Part shown: positions 45,322-58,049 of the stretch, piece by piece
How the letters are laid out: every line of letters begins with the position of its first letter
Position numbering within the stretch: the first letter of the stretch is position 1
Assembly (NCBI GenBank): GCA_951230915.1
Contig: OX579641.1
Span: 5,828,001-5,892,000, forward strand
Source of the DNA: Antitrichia curtipendula
Lineage: Eukaryota; Streptophyta; Bryopsida; Hypnales; Leucodontaceae
Direction of reading: 5' to 3'
DNA: 64,000 nucleotides
The notes under the pieces: model-generated
The model's database searches: none
Seen by the model: only the letters and a program-made list of their open reading frames with translations
What the model was told of the DNA's origin: nothing
Made by a program: the position numbers and the translations under genes

Positions 45322-48300
45322 AATATTGGCTATAGGCTCCAAGCAATTTTTGACTCTCAAAATTCATAGTAATTTCAATTTCAACATTAAAATTACGAAA
45401 AATTTGCAATTCCTATATTCCTATCTTTCTACATGGAAAAAATCTATTGTGCCTTGAACTATGGATGATCTATTGCAATTTAATTCCTTAAGTCATCGAG
45501 TATAGATACAATTAACTTAAAGATGGTTTGTCAAAAATTCAACAAGAATTCATTGAATTAAGCATCAATATGTCATCTAGCCATCTACCACCAAGAAAAA
45601 TTCTATGGCAAATGACAAGATTACTTCATTGACATTTTGTTACAATTATAGGTACAAAGGTTATTTTTATAACAAAATCCATTGCCCTTTATGAATTTGC
45701 AAAGGGTATGGGATAATTTGAAGATGAGAGCTTGACTTCTCATTGACCTCTTAAAGAGAAGACAAGTGTCCCATTCTTGTTTTTCTTATTTTTCTTACAA
45801 ACAGTACTCTCATTTCACTCACTATAAATTGCACCACTATAAATTGCAAGCTCCATTTTAATTGAAAAATGCTTGAAATGTTGTGAGATTTTAGATGAGC
45901 ATTTTCAACTTCTTGGTCTTTAACTGAGAATAAAAGGTCATCATTTTGAAATCCTCACTTCAAAGTGTGTTGTCCTATTTTTCTTTTGACCCATATAAAA
46001 CTTTAAACTTAAATATCTACTAAATTATGCAATCAAATAATCTGAATTTTTTTGAAGTACTCATTCTCAATGTGAACTTCAAGATCCTATGATTACATTC
46101 TACCTAATCTACAAATTGCTCAAATCTTTGAGAGTTTTGGCCCATTTTGAAAGTACACCCTCCTTGAGTCATTAGAAGTTAAAGTGAGAACTTGCCTAAA
46201 CCCTATGATTCTAAAGATTAATTTCTACAGCTTAGACCATATTCCTTACTTGAGCTTGGTGTCATCTTCTTGGGACTTGCATAGCTAAAATGGATAAGAT
46301 TTATTTCATGGGATGATCAATTTCTACATTTGTACCGGTTTCTTTTTCATATTGGACCATGTGTATTTTTTGATAAAGAAGAAGTAAAAAAAAAATTATA
46401 AATAAATTTGTGATCCATAAATAAAATTTGCCAAAGATTAATTTGTATAACAAAATGAGGGATATTGAATTGCAACCAAAAATTAAAGTGTAGATGTTAA
46501 CATTATCTATATTATTACGTTTGGTAGTTTTGGAGAGCTTTAGGTGAGGAGTTGCCGAATGTCAATAGAAAATTGGCCAACTTTTTATTTTCTAAACTTA
46601 CATGGAAAAATTAGCTTTTTTTTTTGCTTTAATTACAACTTGGACATATCTACATAGTCGACTAATATATGTTGACATGTGGCATAACATTGGATACAAG
46701 TTTATTTATCATCACCAAAAAATTTAGGAAAATTAGTGTGGAGAAAGGAAAGTAAATTTAAAAAAAATCAACCTTCTCTTTTCTTTCAATTCACTTTTTT
46801 TTAAAAGCAACACATTTGTGTAATCAACCAATAAAATATTGGTATGTGGCATCATGTCTCAAATGATATTTTGCCATGTGTAGAGTATAAGGGGGTGAAC
46901 AATCTGTGGCAAAGTGTATTTTTCATGGACTATTAAAAAATTTGCACACAGTATAACAAAGAGGTGAGTATAAATTACTCCAATCAAACAAAGAAAATTA
47001 GTCTATAATATGAAAACACAATGGATATTTAAAATATTCATCCATTTGAAATACATCATACATAATGGTATGATTATATCCTAGAAGCATTCAAATAAAC
47101 CTCTAAAAATGAATTTGATATTAACAATCTTATCTTTGGATCTCATATACAATTGAAAGATGTGAATGCACATCTAATATAAACCGGGAGTTTGTTATCT
47201 TTTATAATCTTGCTTGCTTGTAACCACCAATAAAGATCTTTGTAGAATTGAATCTTAAAGGCGTTTCTTTCAATAATGAAAGGTTTTCAAGGAACTTTTC
47301 ATCAATTTTGACAAAGAAGTTTTTTTTTCAAAACCTTTCAACACTTTTCTTGAAAAAAATGCTTGGAACATGCGTTGAGGGACAACTTAGGTTTGAAGAC
47401 TTCAAGGACAAATACCTTGAAAGCTTTTGTAAATACCTTCTTGAAAAGACCTAACCCAAAGTCCCCTTAGGGGACACTTGAGATTTTGGGTAGGCTCACT
47501 TGACCTCAATTTTTTACTTGATTTTTTGAATTTTTTTGTAAAGGTAGAAAAATACATTAGCTTAATGAAAATATAATTTTTATTTCAAGTGGTACATGGA
47601 AGCAAAGATTATACCATCTAAAGCCCAAAAGCAATTTGCCAAGGAAATAAGATTGAAAAAAAATTCAAAAAATATATTATATTTTTGTCTACATGGAAAT
47701 ATTTGATTTAGTCCATTTGGATTAGTGATGCAATATAAAGGATGCAAGCAGTTATTGCCTCTTTTGAGGTAAAACCATGTACAAACCTAATAGTAGGGTA
47801 GTCCGGGAATAATTTTTGTACACGTGGCATATAGCTATTGAACAAAAATCATTTTCAGTTCCTTATTTGCTACAAGTGCTTCACTTGAAGCAATTTCTCT
47901 TGAAATTCAAGTATTTGATACTCCATTAAATCTAAAACTTTCACATTCAATCCTAAACCCTAATCTCTTCAACAATACTTTTTCTTCAATCTCATATCTC
48001 CTTTTCTTTCTCCTTTTGGCTCATGAAATTATCTGCAAATTGAAGAGAAAAAAAATTTGAAATACAAAAACAGGTGAATTAGGAAACATTAATTAACAAC
48101 ATAAATAACAATAATCTAAAGAATTGAATGATCTGTCTGAACCAATCTTTTGATCCTCAATCCAATTATACATTTATAATAATAACGATGACAATGATGG
48201 TATTGCGGACTTACACGTTTAATTCAATTGGAAAATATTTCTTATCCTATCATCTTAGAAATGCACTTGTCACCATATGTACATTTCCAAGTCTTCAGTC

Positions 48301-49110
48301 CCAGTTTCATTTTGGGAGTGCCAATAAGTGCAAAGATTGAGCTACTAATGCCCAAAACAAGTAATAGATTGTATGAAGAGATTAAGCGAGAGATTAAGTC
48401 ATAAAGTAATTTCCTCATGTCTAAAGCCTCGCAATCAAATCAATGACAAGAAGTGTAAATAACGTATGAGGACTCAAATAGTTTTTTGTTGGTGCACACT
48501 CAAAAATTTTGAATCCAAATTATTCAAACTTCCATTTTGTGCCTATACTATTTACATAGCAGTAGATATATATGCCTTGCTGTTTCAAATGGATTGGAGT
48601 TTCTAAGTCAACGACGCTAGCGTGCGAGCCTAGAGCAGCGAGCTTGTGAGCTGCGAGCGTGGAGCTTGTGAGCTTGTGAGCCTCGAAAACTTAAAAAGAA
48701 TTAAAAATCCCCCTAAAAAATTTTCAAATGAAAAAAATTTAATTTAACCAAAAAAATGCTATATTTAGTAAGTTATAGGTACCTATGACCGCTAATCCTA
48801 TAACCGTGGATTTAAATTAATTTTTTTCAGGTCTTCCAATTTTCATTTTCCAATGTCAATGGTCAAAATTTGAAATAGAAATAAAGAAAAAAGAAGGAAA
48901 AATATAATATAAAAAAATTAAATAAACAACAAAAAAGATGGAAACAAAATTTGGCTTACCAAAAAAATTAAAAAAAATAACAAAGATAAAATCAGAATTA
49001 GAAGATAAATGGAAAAAAAAAGACAAAAATGTTCTTCAATTTCATTCCAATTGTAAATAAATGTAAATTAATACATTATAAATAAAGTATCCAACAAAAT
49101 GTTCATTCCT
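45322..49110. other. AT-rich intergenic DNA right of outer element
   Basis: No gene recognised. It includes a copy of the flank repeat (about 45,330-45,440), a segment at about 47,440-47,770 that recurs diverged at 55,080-55,420, and a short GAGCTTGTGAGC-type repeat cluster near 48,613-48,690. Confidence 0.55.
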
Positions 49111-52100
49111 CTATTCCAAGACTGTAATGATCCCTACTCGAACTAGAAGTAACTTCAATTCATTGAAGCTGTAACTTAGTCCATGAATGAATACATCATC
49201 ATGGACATCCATCTTGCAAAAGTATCTAAGCAAATAATACAAGTGCTTGCAATTTACGTATTGCTGGCGACCTCCGATTGCGGAAACAACCATGTTAACG
49301 AAGTCCGGACATGTGCATGTGGGATACATACCCACTGTAATTCGATACACATTTTTGTTAGTGTCTGCCTCTGTCTCCAGCGACACTATTGCACCTAGGC
49401 CTGGAAAGGGAAGCAATGTCACTCCTACAATTTGTCCTCTAACATTGCTTGCGCTCTCCCACTTGTTCTTCTGTTCGGGTGTTGGAGCATTTGCAATTCG
49501 ACGTATGGGGCGATTGTTCCGAACCGTTGGATATTGAGTCGGATTTGGTGGCGGCGGTTGATCATAGAGAACGTTTTTGAATACTTTTGACATGCTGAAA
49601 AGTCGACGCGGTGATAATGTAGGGCTTTCTTGAAGACGGAAGCCCGCATGCTGCAGTAGCAAAGTTTCATCCCTATTAAGATGAGTCCCAGTCAAAATAG
49701 GCCAAATCTCAGGCACCTCTGGCCAATCAATGACCCACTTCCACTTTGTGCCTTTCACACATCGTTCAATGTCATCCCAGCAGAACCAAAAGTCCACCAC
49801 AACCTCACGTTTACTTCCGTAATCTTCTTTTCTTCCGCGATAGGTGGGAGTTGGAGTTCCCTTCTGTCCCTTTGATATTTTTGCCGTACACTTCATGTTT
49901 GAACCCCGTTGCTGAGCTTGACATTTTGCATTTGATTTGTGGCTAATTCGTGCAATGTGCCACTTTGACGTGCTACAATCACTTTCAAATGCAATAGGGA
50001 CATGCTGAAAATTGTTTGTTGCAATTTCTCTACTTTTCCCTTCAGAAGACTCTAGAGAAGTTGACTTTGACCTTGTTCAAATACGTGGTTGCGAAAAATT
50101 CACCTTATCAGGTCGATGTGAGTCTCTTGCATCCCCAATGGGCACGTCCAATTTCCTCTTAGTACTTCCAAAAATCTCCTCTCCTTCCAAATGCAGTACT
50201 CGAGTTCCAACACCTTCTGATCCAGGAAGTGTATTCAACGCTTCTGCAATTTTCTTTGGATCTCCGCTTCGTCTGGTTGCTCTCAATCTCAATTCACCTT
50301 TTGATGGGCCAGATCCACATGCATGACCTCTCAAATATGCACGATAATTAGTCATTAGCATCCATGCCCGGATGCTATCATCGCAAGTGGCGTCAAACAA
50401 ATTATTTCCCCGATTCCCAGACATTTGAAGCCACTTATTGTGAATAGTTTCTGACAAATTGCACGAAGGCATGTCGGCCATCTCCTCCAAACTCAATCCC
50501 TACAAGATCCAACAAAATGATACATCAGTTACCATGTGAAATATGTTCTTTCAAACCGAAAACTATTTTTCAACATTCATAAATGTTAGAGGTTAAGACA
50601 ACTTCAAAAAAATGAAAGATATTCCCCAAAACATAATTTAAAATTACTATGTCTCCAAATAAACATTTACTGCTAAAAATGCCCTCCTTTCTATTACATA
50701 TAACTAAACAATTCCATTCCCATTATTTTTAATCATTTACTTCAACTTCTCAAAAATAGGAGGTCAAGCTAGTACCACAAAAACACTAGTCAGATCCGAC
50801 TAATGCCTAAGTGGTTCCAGCTTCACCTCCTCTTTCAGGTACCTTCTACCGATTCCTTGCAATTTAAAAAAAAATTGACAAAAGTTCTGATTTCTGATAA
50901 CTCTAAATGTGGTTTATAAAATGGATACATGGAATCCTAACCTCAATTCTTTAATTTCACTCAACACATTTATCGATGTTTAAAAACAATATACATGTTC
51001 TAATTTAAAGACCACTTACCATTTGCATGAAACCGCCCCACTGGCGGTAGCGAAAATGCCAAAATGCCAACCAGTGGTCCAAGTGATGAAGTGCTTCTTC
51101 ACTTGCAGCCCCTGATGATAACCACCACGACCGAATCGCAAGGGAACGGGTCTCGGCCTGCTCCATAGTCTCAGAATCTTTGTATTGTTTGCACATTTTG
51201 TTGTGTTGATGCTAAAATACATCTTTGATGTGCTTTTGTGTGTGCTTATGAAGAGAAGTAGTCCAATGCAACAAACATGTCCTCTCACGATTCTCCATCT
51301 TTTCATTGGGTGAGCCGCTGCCGTAGACAATTCGCACTGCATTCCAATTGGCGATAGCGCTATCTGCCATGAACCCTTTAAAGTTTGGGTGATCTACACC
51401 GTTCCGTGACATCACATCATTCAAGCACCTCCAAAACAACACCTGGATCTCTGTATCTTCAGATTGCATATCACATGTTGAAATAGTCATGACCTTCTTG
51501 TACTCCGGATCATACACGTGGCAAGCCATCGTGGTCCACTCCTTCACACGCTTGACATGGTCAAACATCATCCATGCATTTTCAAGATCACCTCCGGGTT
51601 GCATGCGTTGCACGAGGTTCACTCCACTACCAGGTCCTTCCATGAGCATCTTGAAGACATACACCTTTTCTTTGCCTTGGCCTGGAAAGACGCTCTCGTG
51701 TATAAATTCAAACTTCAACTCCTTCTTCATAATCATTATGTTGTCAATAACCCCCCCTCGGTTGCTTGAGCGAAATGAAGAGATTACATTTCGGATGTTT
51801 GGACTACTCAGATACTAGAAACGATCCATTACCTCCTCTAGTTCTTCACCCCTCAACATTTGTTTCTCTCCCTCTCCGTCATGAAACAAATAATCAGTTA
51901 GAAAGTCTTTGCTAGCAGATAGAGCAATGGCGGAATTAGTGGCCGTTGGTGTTTTTGCCACTTGCTCTGCGATGAAATCACAAATTTTTTCTGTTGAATC
52001 TCTATACATGCCCTTTGCCACTAGATGATTGTGATCTCCAAAGTGAATAGCTGCTCTACTCATTTTTGAATTCTCGCTATAGCAGTAGTAAATTCTAGCC

Positions 52101-53182
52101 TCACATGTACTAAGACACTTAGGTGTGACTTTGCACATTTTGCAAACTAGAGTAGAATCTTTTAGGGGACTATTTCCTACGACAAAAGGGAACATTGTAT
52201 ACCCTGTCCACTCTATTTCGTTTTTTGTACTACCTCTCTTCAAGTAATCACAGTGCAAATTTTCACAAGTGAGGTGACCAGCGCAGTATGACTTACGAAA
52301 CTTCAAGTTGTCAGTATTGTGTATGTTAGTAGTTACTACCTTGCACCACGGGTGTCCGTCGTATCGCTTGTCCATTCCCTCCAAATTGCGCGCGGCTGAT
52401 GAAGCTGAAGAAGATCGACACGGAGGCAACTCAAAGACAACATCTCCATTGAAAACAACAAGCAAATACTGTACAGGATGGTGCTTGATGACGTTCAAAT
52501 CCATTGTTGACAACTCATTTTGAGAACGTTGAACAGCAGCTAGTCTCTTCAAACACTCCATAATGCTTACGCGGTCGCTTGGAGTAGGATGCAAAGGTGG
52601 ACGTACAAGTGACGATTGCGCAAGACTATTACATGGAGTTTTCAAAAGTAATAGGTTATCCACTGAGATCTCATTTGACTTGGATGCAACTGCGCATTGT
52701 TGTTTCACAAGTGTCAAATCAGGGGACTCTCCTTCCGATTCACTAGACAACTCTATGATTGGATCTAGCTTCTCGACTTTCACTTTCCGAAGAATGCCAG
52801 TACTTGGTAGCACCGTAAACACTTTGCGAGGTGGGCTAGATGAAACTGTGTGAACTATGTATGGCATATCCACTGTAGAATTATCTGAGTGACGACTAAT
52901 AATCTCGGTGGAGGCACCTAGCATGGACAAAGGAAGTCCATAGGCTCTGTAATTTCCTACAGGAAGGTACCAGCAATGACCTTCTTCTTCAACGGACTTG
53001 ACAATGGGAATGGATTGTTGCAACTCACCGGATTCGGACCTCCTCTCTTCTTCTACATAGATAGATGACTCTACAAATTTAAAGCGAACATGAAGGAGGT
53101 GATTCAAGACTCTAGCCCTACCTCCTTCATCTACTGGAAAAACAAGTGGAACCTTGTGACCATCAACTCTGATACAAGCCAT
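49111..53182 (-). pseudogene. Mutator-like (MULE) transposase with GCM1-type and SWIM zinc fingers, broken
   Basis: Starts at ATG 53,182 (MACIRVDGHKVP) and reads leftward. A spliced frame crosses TAG codons at 51,817 and 51,214 and a TGA at 50,079, with an intron from ATG|GTAAGTGG (51,020) to TTGTAG (about 50,500), and ends at 49,111. Regions: a Ser/acidic N-terminus; a WRKY-GCM1-like zinc region (GHPWCKVVTTN, SYCAGHLTCENLHC, CKMCKV, ending HFGDHNH); a MULE-type catalytic region with MMFDHVKRVKEW and FKGFMADSAIANW as its first two acidic sites; NNLFDATCDDSIRAW; and a C-terminal SWIM finger (CTCPDF ... CKHLYYLL, 49,260-49,220). The DDE core plus SWIM architecture is typical of plant MULEs. TIRs were not found, so element limits are unknown. 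The three stops mean it is inactive here. Confidence 0.8.
50751..50845. repeat. Degraded GATC-centred hairpin (family member)
   Basis: The centre TAGTCAGATCCGACTA is flanked by arms AGGAGGTCAAGCTAGTACCAC and its imperfect complement (GTGGTTCCAGCTTCACCTCC). Shares its core and GGAGGTGAAGC arms with the hairpins at 58.6, 59.1 and 61.5 kb. Lies in noncoding DNA within the MULE pseudogene's intron. Confidence 0.7.
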
Positions 53183-53322
53183 GGTTGTAATGCATGTATG
53201 AAGTACTACAAGGAGGAATAAACAATCCAACGTATGGAATGAGGGAAACACACCTTCTTTGAGTATATGAAGGGATGCCAATATCAATAATACAAGACAT
53301 AAATAGAATAGAAAGTTTAGGG

Positions 53323-53877
53323 TTGGTCATTGATGGTGTAGATGGAGACATTTCTGCAGCCGCCATACACGTCTTCTCTATAACCAGTTTTTAGAAATGA
53401 AAAAAATGCCAATAGGCGGCGTTGTCAGGGTTCGTTCATGTTTATGAACCTGAGATGCTGGCGCATGAAAGGCCTTTCAAATAGATTCCTTTATTATTTT
53501 GCATGAGTTAGTAAAAGCAAGGTGTCAGAGCCATTTAGGGATTCCCACGATTCTTACTTTTAATACTGATGGCACTACCAATGATGCAAGATATGAGCAT
53601 TATGAAAATTTAATGTTGGTCATTGATGGTGTAGGTGGAGAAGGTTGTGCAACCGTCGCCCACGTTTTTTTCATCACCATATTCTAGAAAATACATGAAT
53701 GCCAATAAGCGGCGTTGTCACGGTTCATTTATGTTTATGAACCTGAGATGCCGGCACATAAAAGGCATTTCAAATACATTCTTGTATTATTATGTAGGAA
53801 TCAATGAAAGCAAAGTGTCAGAGCCATTTAGGAATTCCCCCGATTCATATTTTAAATACTGACGGCATGTTCAACAA
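53323..53877. repeat. ~288-bp tandem duplication
   Basis: 53,323-53,575 and 53,611-53,867 share long stretches such as TTGGTCATTGATGGTGTAG, GTTTATGAACCTGAGATGC and GTGTCAGAGCCATTTAGG. Diverged, noncoding, just upstream of the MULE pseudogene. Confidence 0.85.
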
Positions 53878-54080
53878 CCTATTTTCTAAAACAGCTTTCA
53901 ATGTTATTTAGGATTTTGACATCACTTTACTCTTTGACGTGACATCCAAAGCTTGAGTGTTCAAGCTTCCATAGCTTAAGTACAAGCAAGTGTTGTAAGC
54001 TAGAGTCATTTCTATTTGTTTTTGTGTGAAGATCGTGTGAAGTCAAAAGCATACACTTTCATGTAGTAGACTCTGAACTC

Positions 54081-54386
54081 ATGCTAGTTGAGACTTGGGA
54101 CGCTCCAACTTCTAGTTTGCAGTATAGAAAGAGAAGGAAGAGGCCTAGTTCTTTGTTCTATTCATCTCGAAAGGCACTTAGGAGATCTAGGATGAGTCGA
54201 GGAAGGAAAATCATGTCAAAGACAGGTGGGGCAACTGTTGGAGAGCTGCGCAAAGTTCTACAATTCAAAACCGTTGGGAGTGGTGGCAAGGACGAAGGTG
54301 TACAACAAGTCTGTCATGCAGTGAAAGAAATGTCGGAGAACATGATCGGAGAACAAAATGAAGTTGTATCCGAAGTTGCTGCAATT
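54081..54386 (+). CDS. Hypothetical basic protein exon
   Basis: ATG-started frame with a basic N-terminal part (YRKRRKRPSSLFYSSRKALR) and a helical C-terminal part (VCHAVKEMSENMIGEQNE), followed by a plausible donor (ATT|GTAAGAATG at 54,387). No family recognised and no next exon found; downstream sequence to 55.7 kb is AT-rich. Could be an orphan exon of a mobile element. Confidence 0.3.
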
Positions 54387-54429
54387 GTAAGAATGTTTCA
54401 AACCTTTTCCTATGTTTCAATGTAGTTCA

Positions 54430-56520
54430 TCTTCATCATAGTCTATGTATTGCAAGTTCAGTGGATATTACAAGTCTAACATCCTATACAGTCATACTTT
54501 GAACTTCAGGCATTTGTTTTACAACATTCATACTTGCATTCTAGAATTAATACTAATTCCACTAAGATTTGTAGAAACTTCACTTTTTGATTATTATCCA
54601 CATATCATAAGAAATGAATCCTCAATGTTGAACTGTCATGTTCTAAGGGATACTGAATATAGCATGCCAAAATATTTATTAAATTATAATATGCTGGGAA
54701 CTGTTGAATAATATGCATTCCTTGAATTCCTAGGATCACTATGAGTATTACAATAGACTATTAGATTATTTATCCTTCATTCTTCCACATTTTTTAACAT
54801 AGGTATTGTAATTTGTAATGTTCAAATGAATTTTGGAAACTCTATTATTTTTGTATGTTATATTTTATGATCAAAAACCATATCTTCGTTCTCATAGTTT
54901 TTATACACGTGGTGTTTTTATTTGAGGTTTCTAAAAAATTATATAGTGTAAACAAAATTCATTTTGGCTTCATTCCAATTTATTGGGGCGAAAGTCATAA
55001 ATTCAATGTGGCAAATTGGATAAGTGTACATGGTGTGACCAATATAATCGTACAACTCAGTGTTGCAACTTATTTATTCTTAGTAACCCTTAAGGTCAAA
55101 GTCCCCTCAAAAGACACTCAAGATATTGCGTGGACTTATATGACCTTAATTTTGACATGGTTTCCATAATGTTTTTGAAATTAGTATAATTTATTATTTG
55201 TGTGAGAATGTGGTTCATATACTAGTTGGTGATTGGGAGCAAAAATTATGCCACCCTAAGTCCGAAATCTAGTGTAGAGACCAACTCCTAAACCCAAGGA
55301 AAACTTGAAAAACATTTTTTTACTCATACATTTCAATTTTGTCAACAGTTGAACCATTGATTCATTCCATTTGGATTTAGTTATGTAGGAGTAATCATTA
55401 TCATGGAGCTTATTTCTTAGTAGACAATCATTGCATATTTCTTTTTAAATAGTCGATTAGATTATTTTTTGAGGTCAGTTTTTACAAATTTCAAAAAGAA
55501 GAAGTTTTGCAATGTTTATTTTTGTGCTAAAACAATCTCACTATTTTGATCACTGTGTTTCAATTTTACCTTAGAGCAGTTAACAATGTACATTTTTCTT
55601 CTATGGTGTACCTATTTCTAGTACTTGACAATTCTTTAATTTTTTGATAAAGACTTCGAAATTTGAAATTTCAAGGCTCATTCATATAGTATCCAAATAA
55701 TTCACACTGAATTATGTTACAATCAGTTATCAGTTATCAGCCTAGAGCGGAAATTGTCACAAGCTCATCCAATCAGGCAGAACTGAGAACACGAGTGGGT
55801 GTATTAGACGATCTAGTATTTTCTCGACTGTAACTCCATCTGTCCGTACGACCAGGATCCAACGTCGGAATATCAATAGATGGACAGCGTTTGAGGCGGG
55901 CGGAGGTGCCCAGAAAACAGAAAACACTTAATTCCCCACAAGGTAAATCACGAGGCCCGAATGTTTTGAATCAAGCAAACGCTAATCAATACCGTAACAA
56001 GTAAGGTAATTTTCTGGAGGTCATGGCGTGCATTCAAGCACGCAGATCGAACCAAGGGGGCCAGATTTCTTGTTTTCCGGGTACCTCCGTTTGCCCGCTG
56101 CGAGATGTTTCATGACGGCAGATTCGTGTTTCAGGAAGGCAAATTCGTGATCAGACTGACCGCTCAACAGCAATGTCAGTTTCTGCATTTAGTTTCGGGG
56201 TCTTCTACTTCAAAACGACAGCTCACTACAGCTGCAGTGTCAGAAAATTGACGGATTCAGAAATTCGGAAATTAACAAATGCCGCATGCAAGGGAGGAAA
56301 TTCTTACCTTATCTTGTTGAAATCTTAAAAATCTACTAACCTGTCGGTTTGCAGAGAAGGAAGATAATGAAGGAGCCGGAAATAGTGGCGGCTGGCCGGC
56401 TGCAACTTGGCTGCTCAAAGTCCAGCGAGCAAGGCCTTGGCTGTTCATCTTCTTTGCTATGTGTTGCCTCGTCGATGTTTGTAAAATTTTAACTTGCAAG
56501 CATTCTTCATGCAGGGTACA
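54430..56520. other. Intergenic DNA; holds a diverged repeat copy
   Basis: No convincing gene. About 55,080-55,420 is a diverged direct copy of 47,440-47,770. From 55,730 to 56,520 the GC content rises, consistent with a promoter or first-exon region of the gene whose exon begins at 56,521. Confidence 0.4.
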
Positions 56521-56713
56521 ATGACGAGGCGCAGTGCTAGGCATCGTCTACTTCAAGAGGATGACTCACAAGATTCTGGACACCACGAAGAGCGTCCAAG
56601 CAAACAGGTGAAAGTTTTTTTCATGCAAGTCATTCAGTGATGGCTAGAACTTCATCGTCCTGCTTGCCTTTTAAACCGCAATATTTTCTGCAGCACGGTC
56701 TGGGTCCTCGACG
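56521..56713 (+). CDS. Putative 5' exons of third ParB-MTase gene
   Basis: Exon 56,521-56,607 starts MTRRSARHRLLQEDD and ends CAG|GTGAAAG. A micro-exon, 56,695-56,713 (acceptor TTTTCTGCAG, peptide HGLGPR, donor GAC|GTGAGT), leaves phase 1. The frame beginning after ATGCAAG at 59,498 needs exactly one preceding base, so these could be spliced onto it across a 2.8-kb repeat-filled intron. This link is inferred from phase only. Confidence 0.35.
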
Positions 56714-57700
56714 TGAGTTTCCTGTCCGCTTGTCCGTTTTTCTTGAGTGACGGTGCATTGCTTCAAATTCCACTTCGGTGTTTCCAGTTCGCATTGAGTC
56801 TCTTTGCAGTCGGCAATTCGAGCGTAGTTAGATTGAGTCTCCATGCAGTCGGCCTTGAGTATTTCTACAGTCGGCCTTGAGTATTTCTACAGTCGGCCTT
56901 GAGTATTTCTACAGTTGGCCTTGAGTCTACCTTGAGTATTTTTTAAGTTGGCCTTGAGTCGACCTTGAGTCCTTTTACAATCGGCCTTGAGTCGGCATGA
57001 GTCTTTTTACAGTCGGCCTTGAGTCGACCTTGAGTCTTTTTACAGTCGGCCTCGCAGTCGGCATTGAGTATTTCTACAGTCGGCCTTGAGTTGGCCTTGA
57101 GTATTTTTACAGTCGGCCATGCAGTCAACTTGAGTCTCCATGCAGTCAGCACTCGTCGAGGCGGTACTTCTTAAGGTACCCATTTTTGGGGGTGAAGCTC
57201 TGCTTCACCACCCAAAAATGGGTCCTCGACGTGAGTTTCTTGTCCGCTTGTCCGTTTTTCTTGAGTGACGGTGCATTGCTTCAGATTCCACTTCGGTGTT
57301 TCCAGTTCACATTGAGTCTCTTTGCAGTTGGCAATTTGAGCGTAGTTAGATTGAGTCTCCATGCAATGACACATGAGTCTTTTTACAGTCGGCCTCGCAG
57401 TCGGCATTGAGTATTTTTACAGTCGGCCTTGAGTATTTTTAAAGTCGGCCTTGAGTCTTTTTACAGTGAGCCTTGCAGTCGGCCTTGAGTCTTTTTACAA
57501 TCGGCCTTGAATATTTGTACAGTCGGGCCTTGGAGTCGGCCTTGTGTCTTTTACAATCAGCCTAGCAGTCGGCATTGAGTCTTTTACAGTCAGTTGTGCA
57601 GTCAGCTTGAGTCTCCTTGCAGTTGGCATTTGTTTTTACAGTCGGCCATGCAGTCAGCTTGAGTCTCCATGCAGTCGGCACTCGTCGAGGCGGTACTCGT
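56700..57700. repeat. AGTCGGCCTTGAGT minisatellite and 145-bp duplication
   Basis: Two arrays of a degenerate ~20-24-bp motif (CAGTCGGCCTTGAGTATTTT and variants) at about 56,830-57,165 and 57,370-57,700. Each array follows a copy of the same ~145-bp sequence (56,700-56,840 and 57,220-57,364; both contain GGGTCCTCGACGTGAGTTTC). The whole unit appears duplicated at about 520-bp spacing. Confidence 0.9.
57171..57222. repeat. Short hairpin related to 57,701-57,804
   Basis: TAAGGTACCCATTTTTGGGG pairs with ACCCAAAAATGGGTCC around GAAGCTCTGCTTC. It shares its outer arm with the hairpin at 57,701 but lacks the GATC-type centre, as if the middle had been deleted. Confidence 0.85.
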
Positions 57701-57804
57701 TAAGGTATCAATTTTTGGGGGTGAAGCAGAGCTTCACGGAGCCCTAGTCGGACCCGACTAAGGCTCCGTGAAGCTCTGCTTCACCCCCAAAAATTGATAC
57801 CTTA
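57701..57804. repeat. 104-bp near-perfect palindrome
   Basis: TAAGGTATCAATTTTTGGGG at the left end pairs with its complement at the right end. The inner arm contains GTGAAGCAGAGCTTCACGGA and the centre is TAGTCGGACCCGACTA. Confidence 0.95.
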
Positions 57805-58049
57805 ATGAATAGCCCACATTAACCAACACTACTTCTAGTCTTTCATGCCATACATAGAATTGATTGAAGTGCATAGTCAATAGAAACAGAGTGCATATCT
57901 AGCCTTCAAACCCTGAGCGCCCATGAAAAAATTACAAAAGTACGCATTGTATAGACATTGCAACATATCAGAGGCTTTCATAGATGCGATACTCACATTG
58001 GTGGAATTTGACCATAGGAACTTCAATGCGGGTAGGGTTTGCAAGTGTT

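Noticed and set aside
3809..51817. Stop codon reassignment (TAG/TGA read as amino acids)
   Set aside because: Two different stops would need different meanings, real gene ends also use them, and frameshifts occur as well. Decay of silenced transposons explains it better.
54855..55169. Hydrophobic plus-strand ORF
   Set aside because: AT-rich, overlaps the diverged repeat copy at 55,080-55,420, no family signal.
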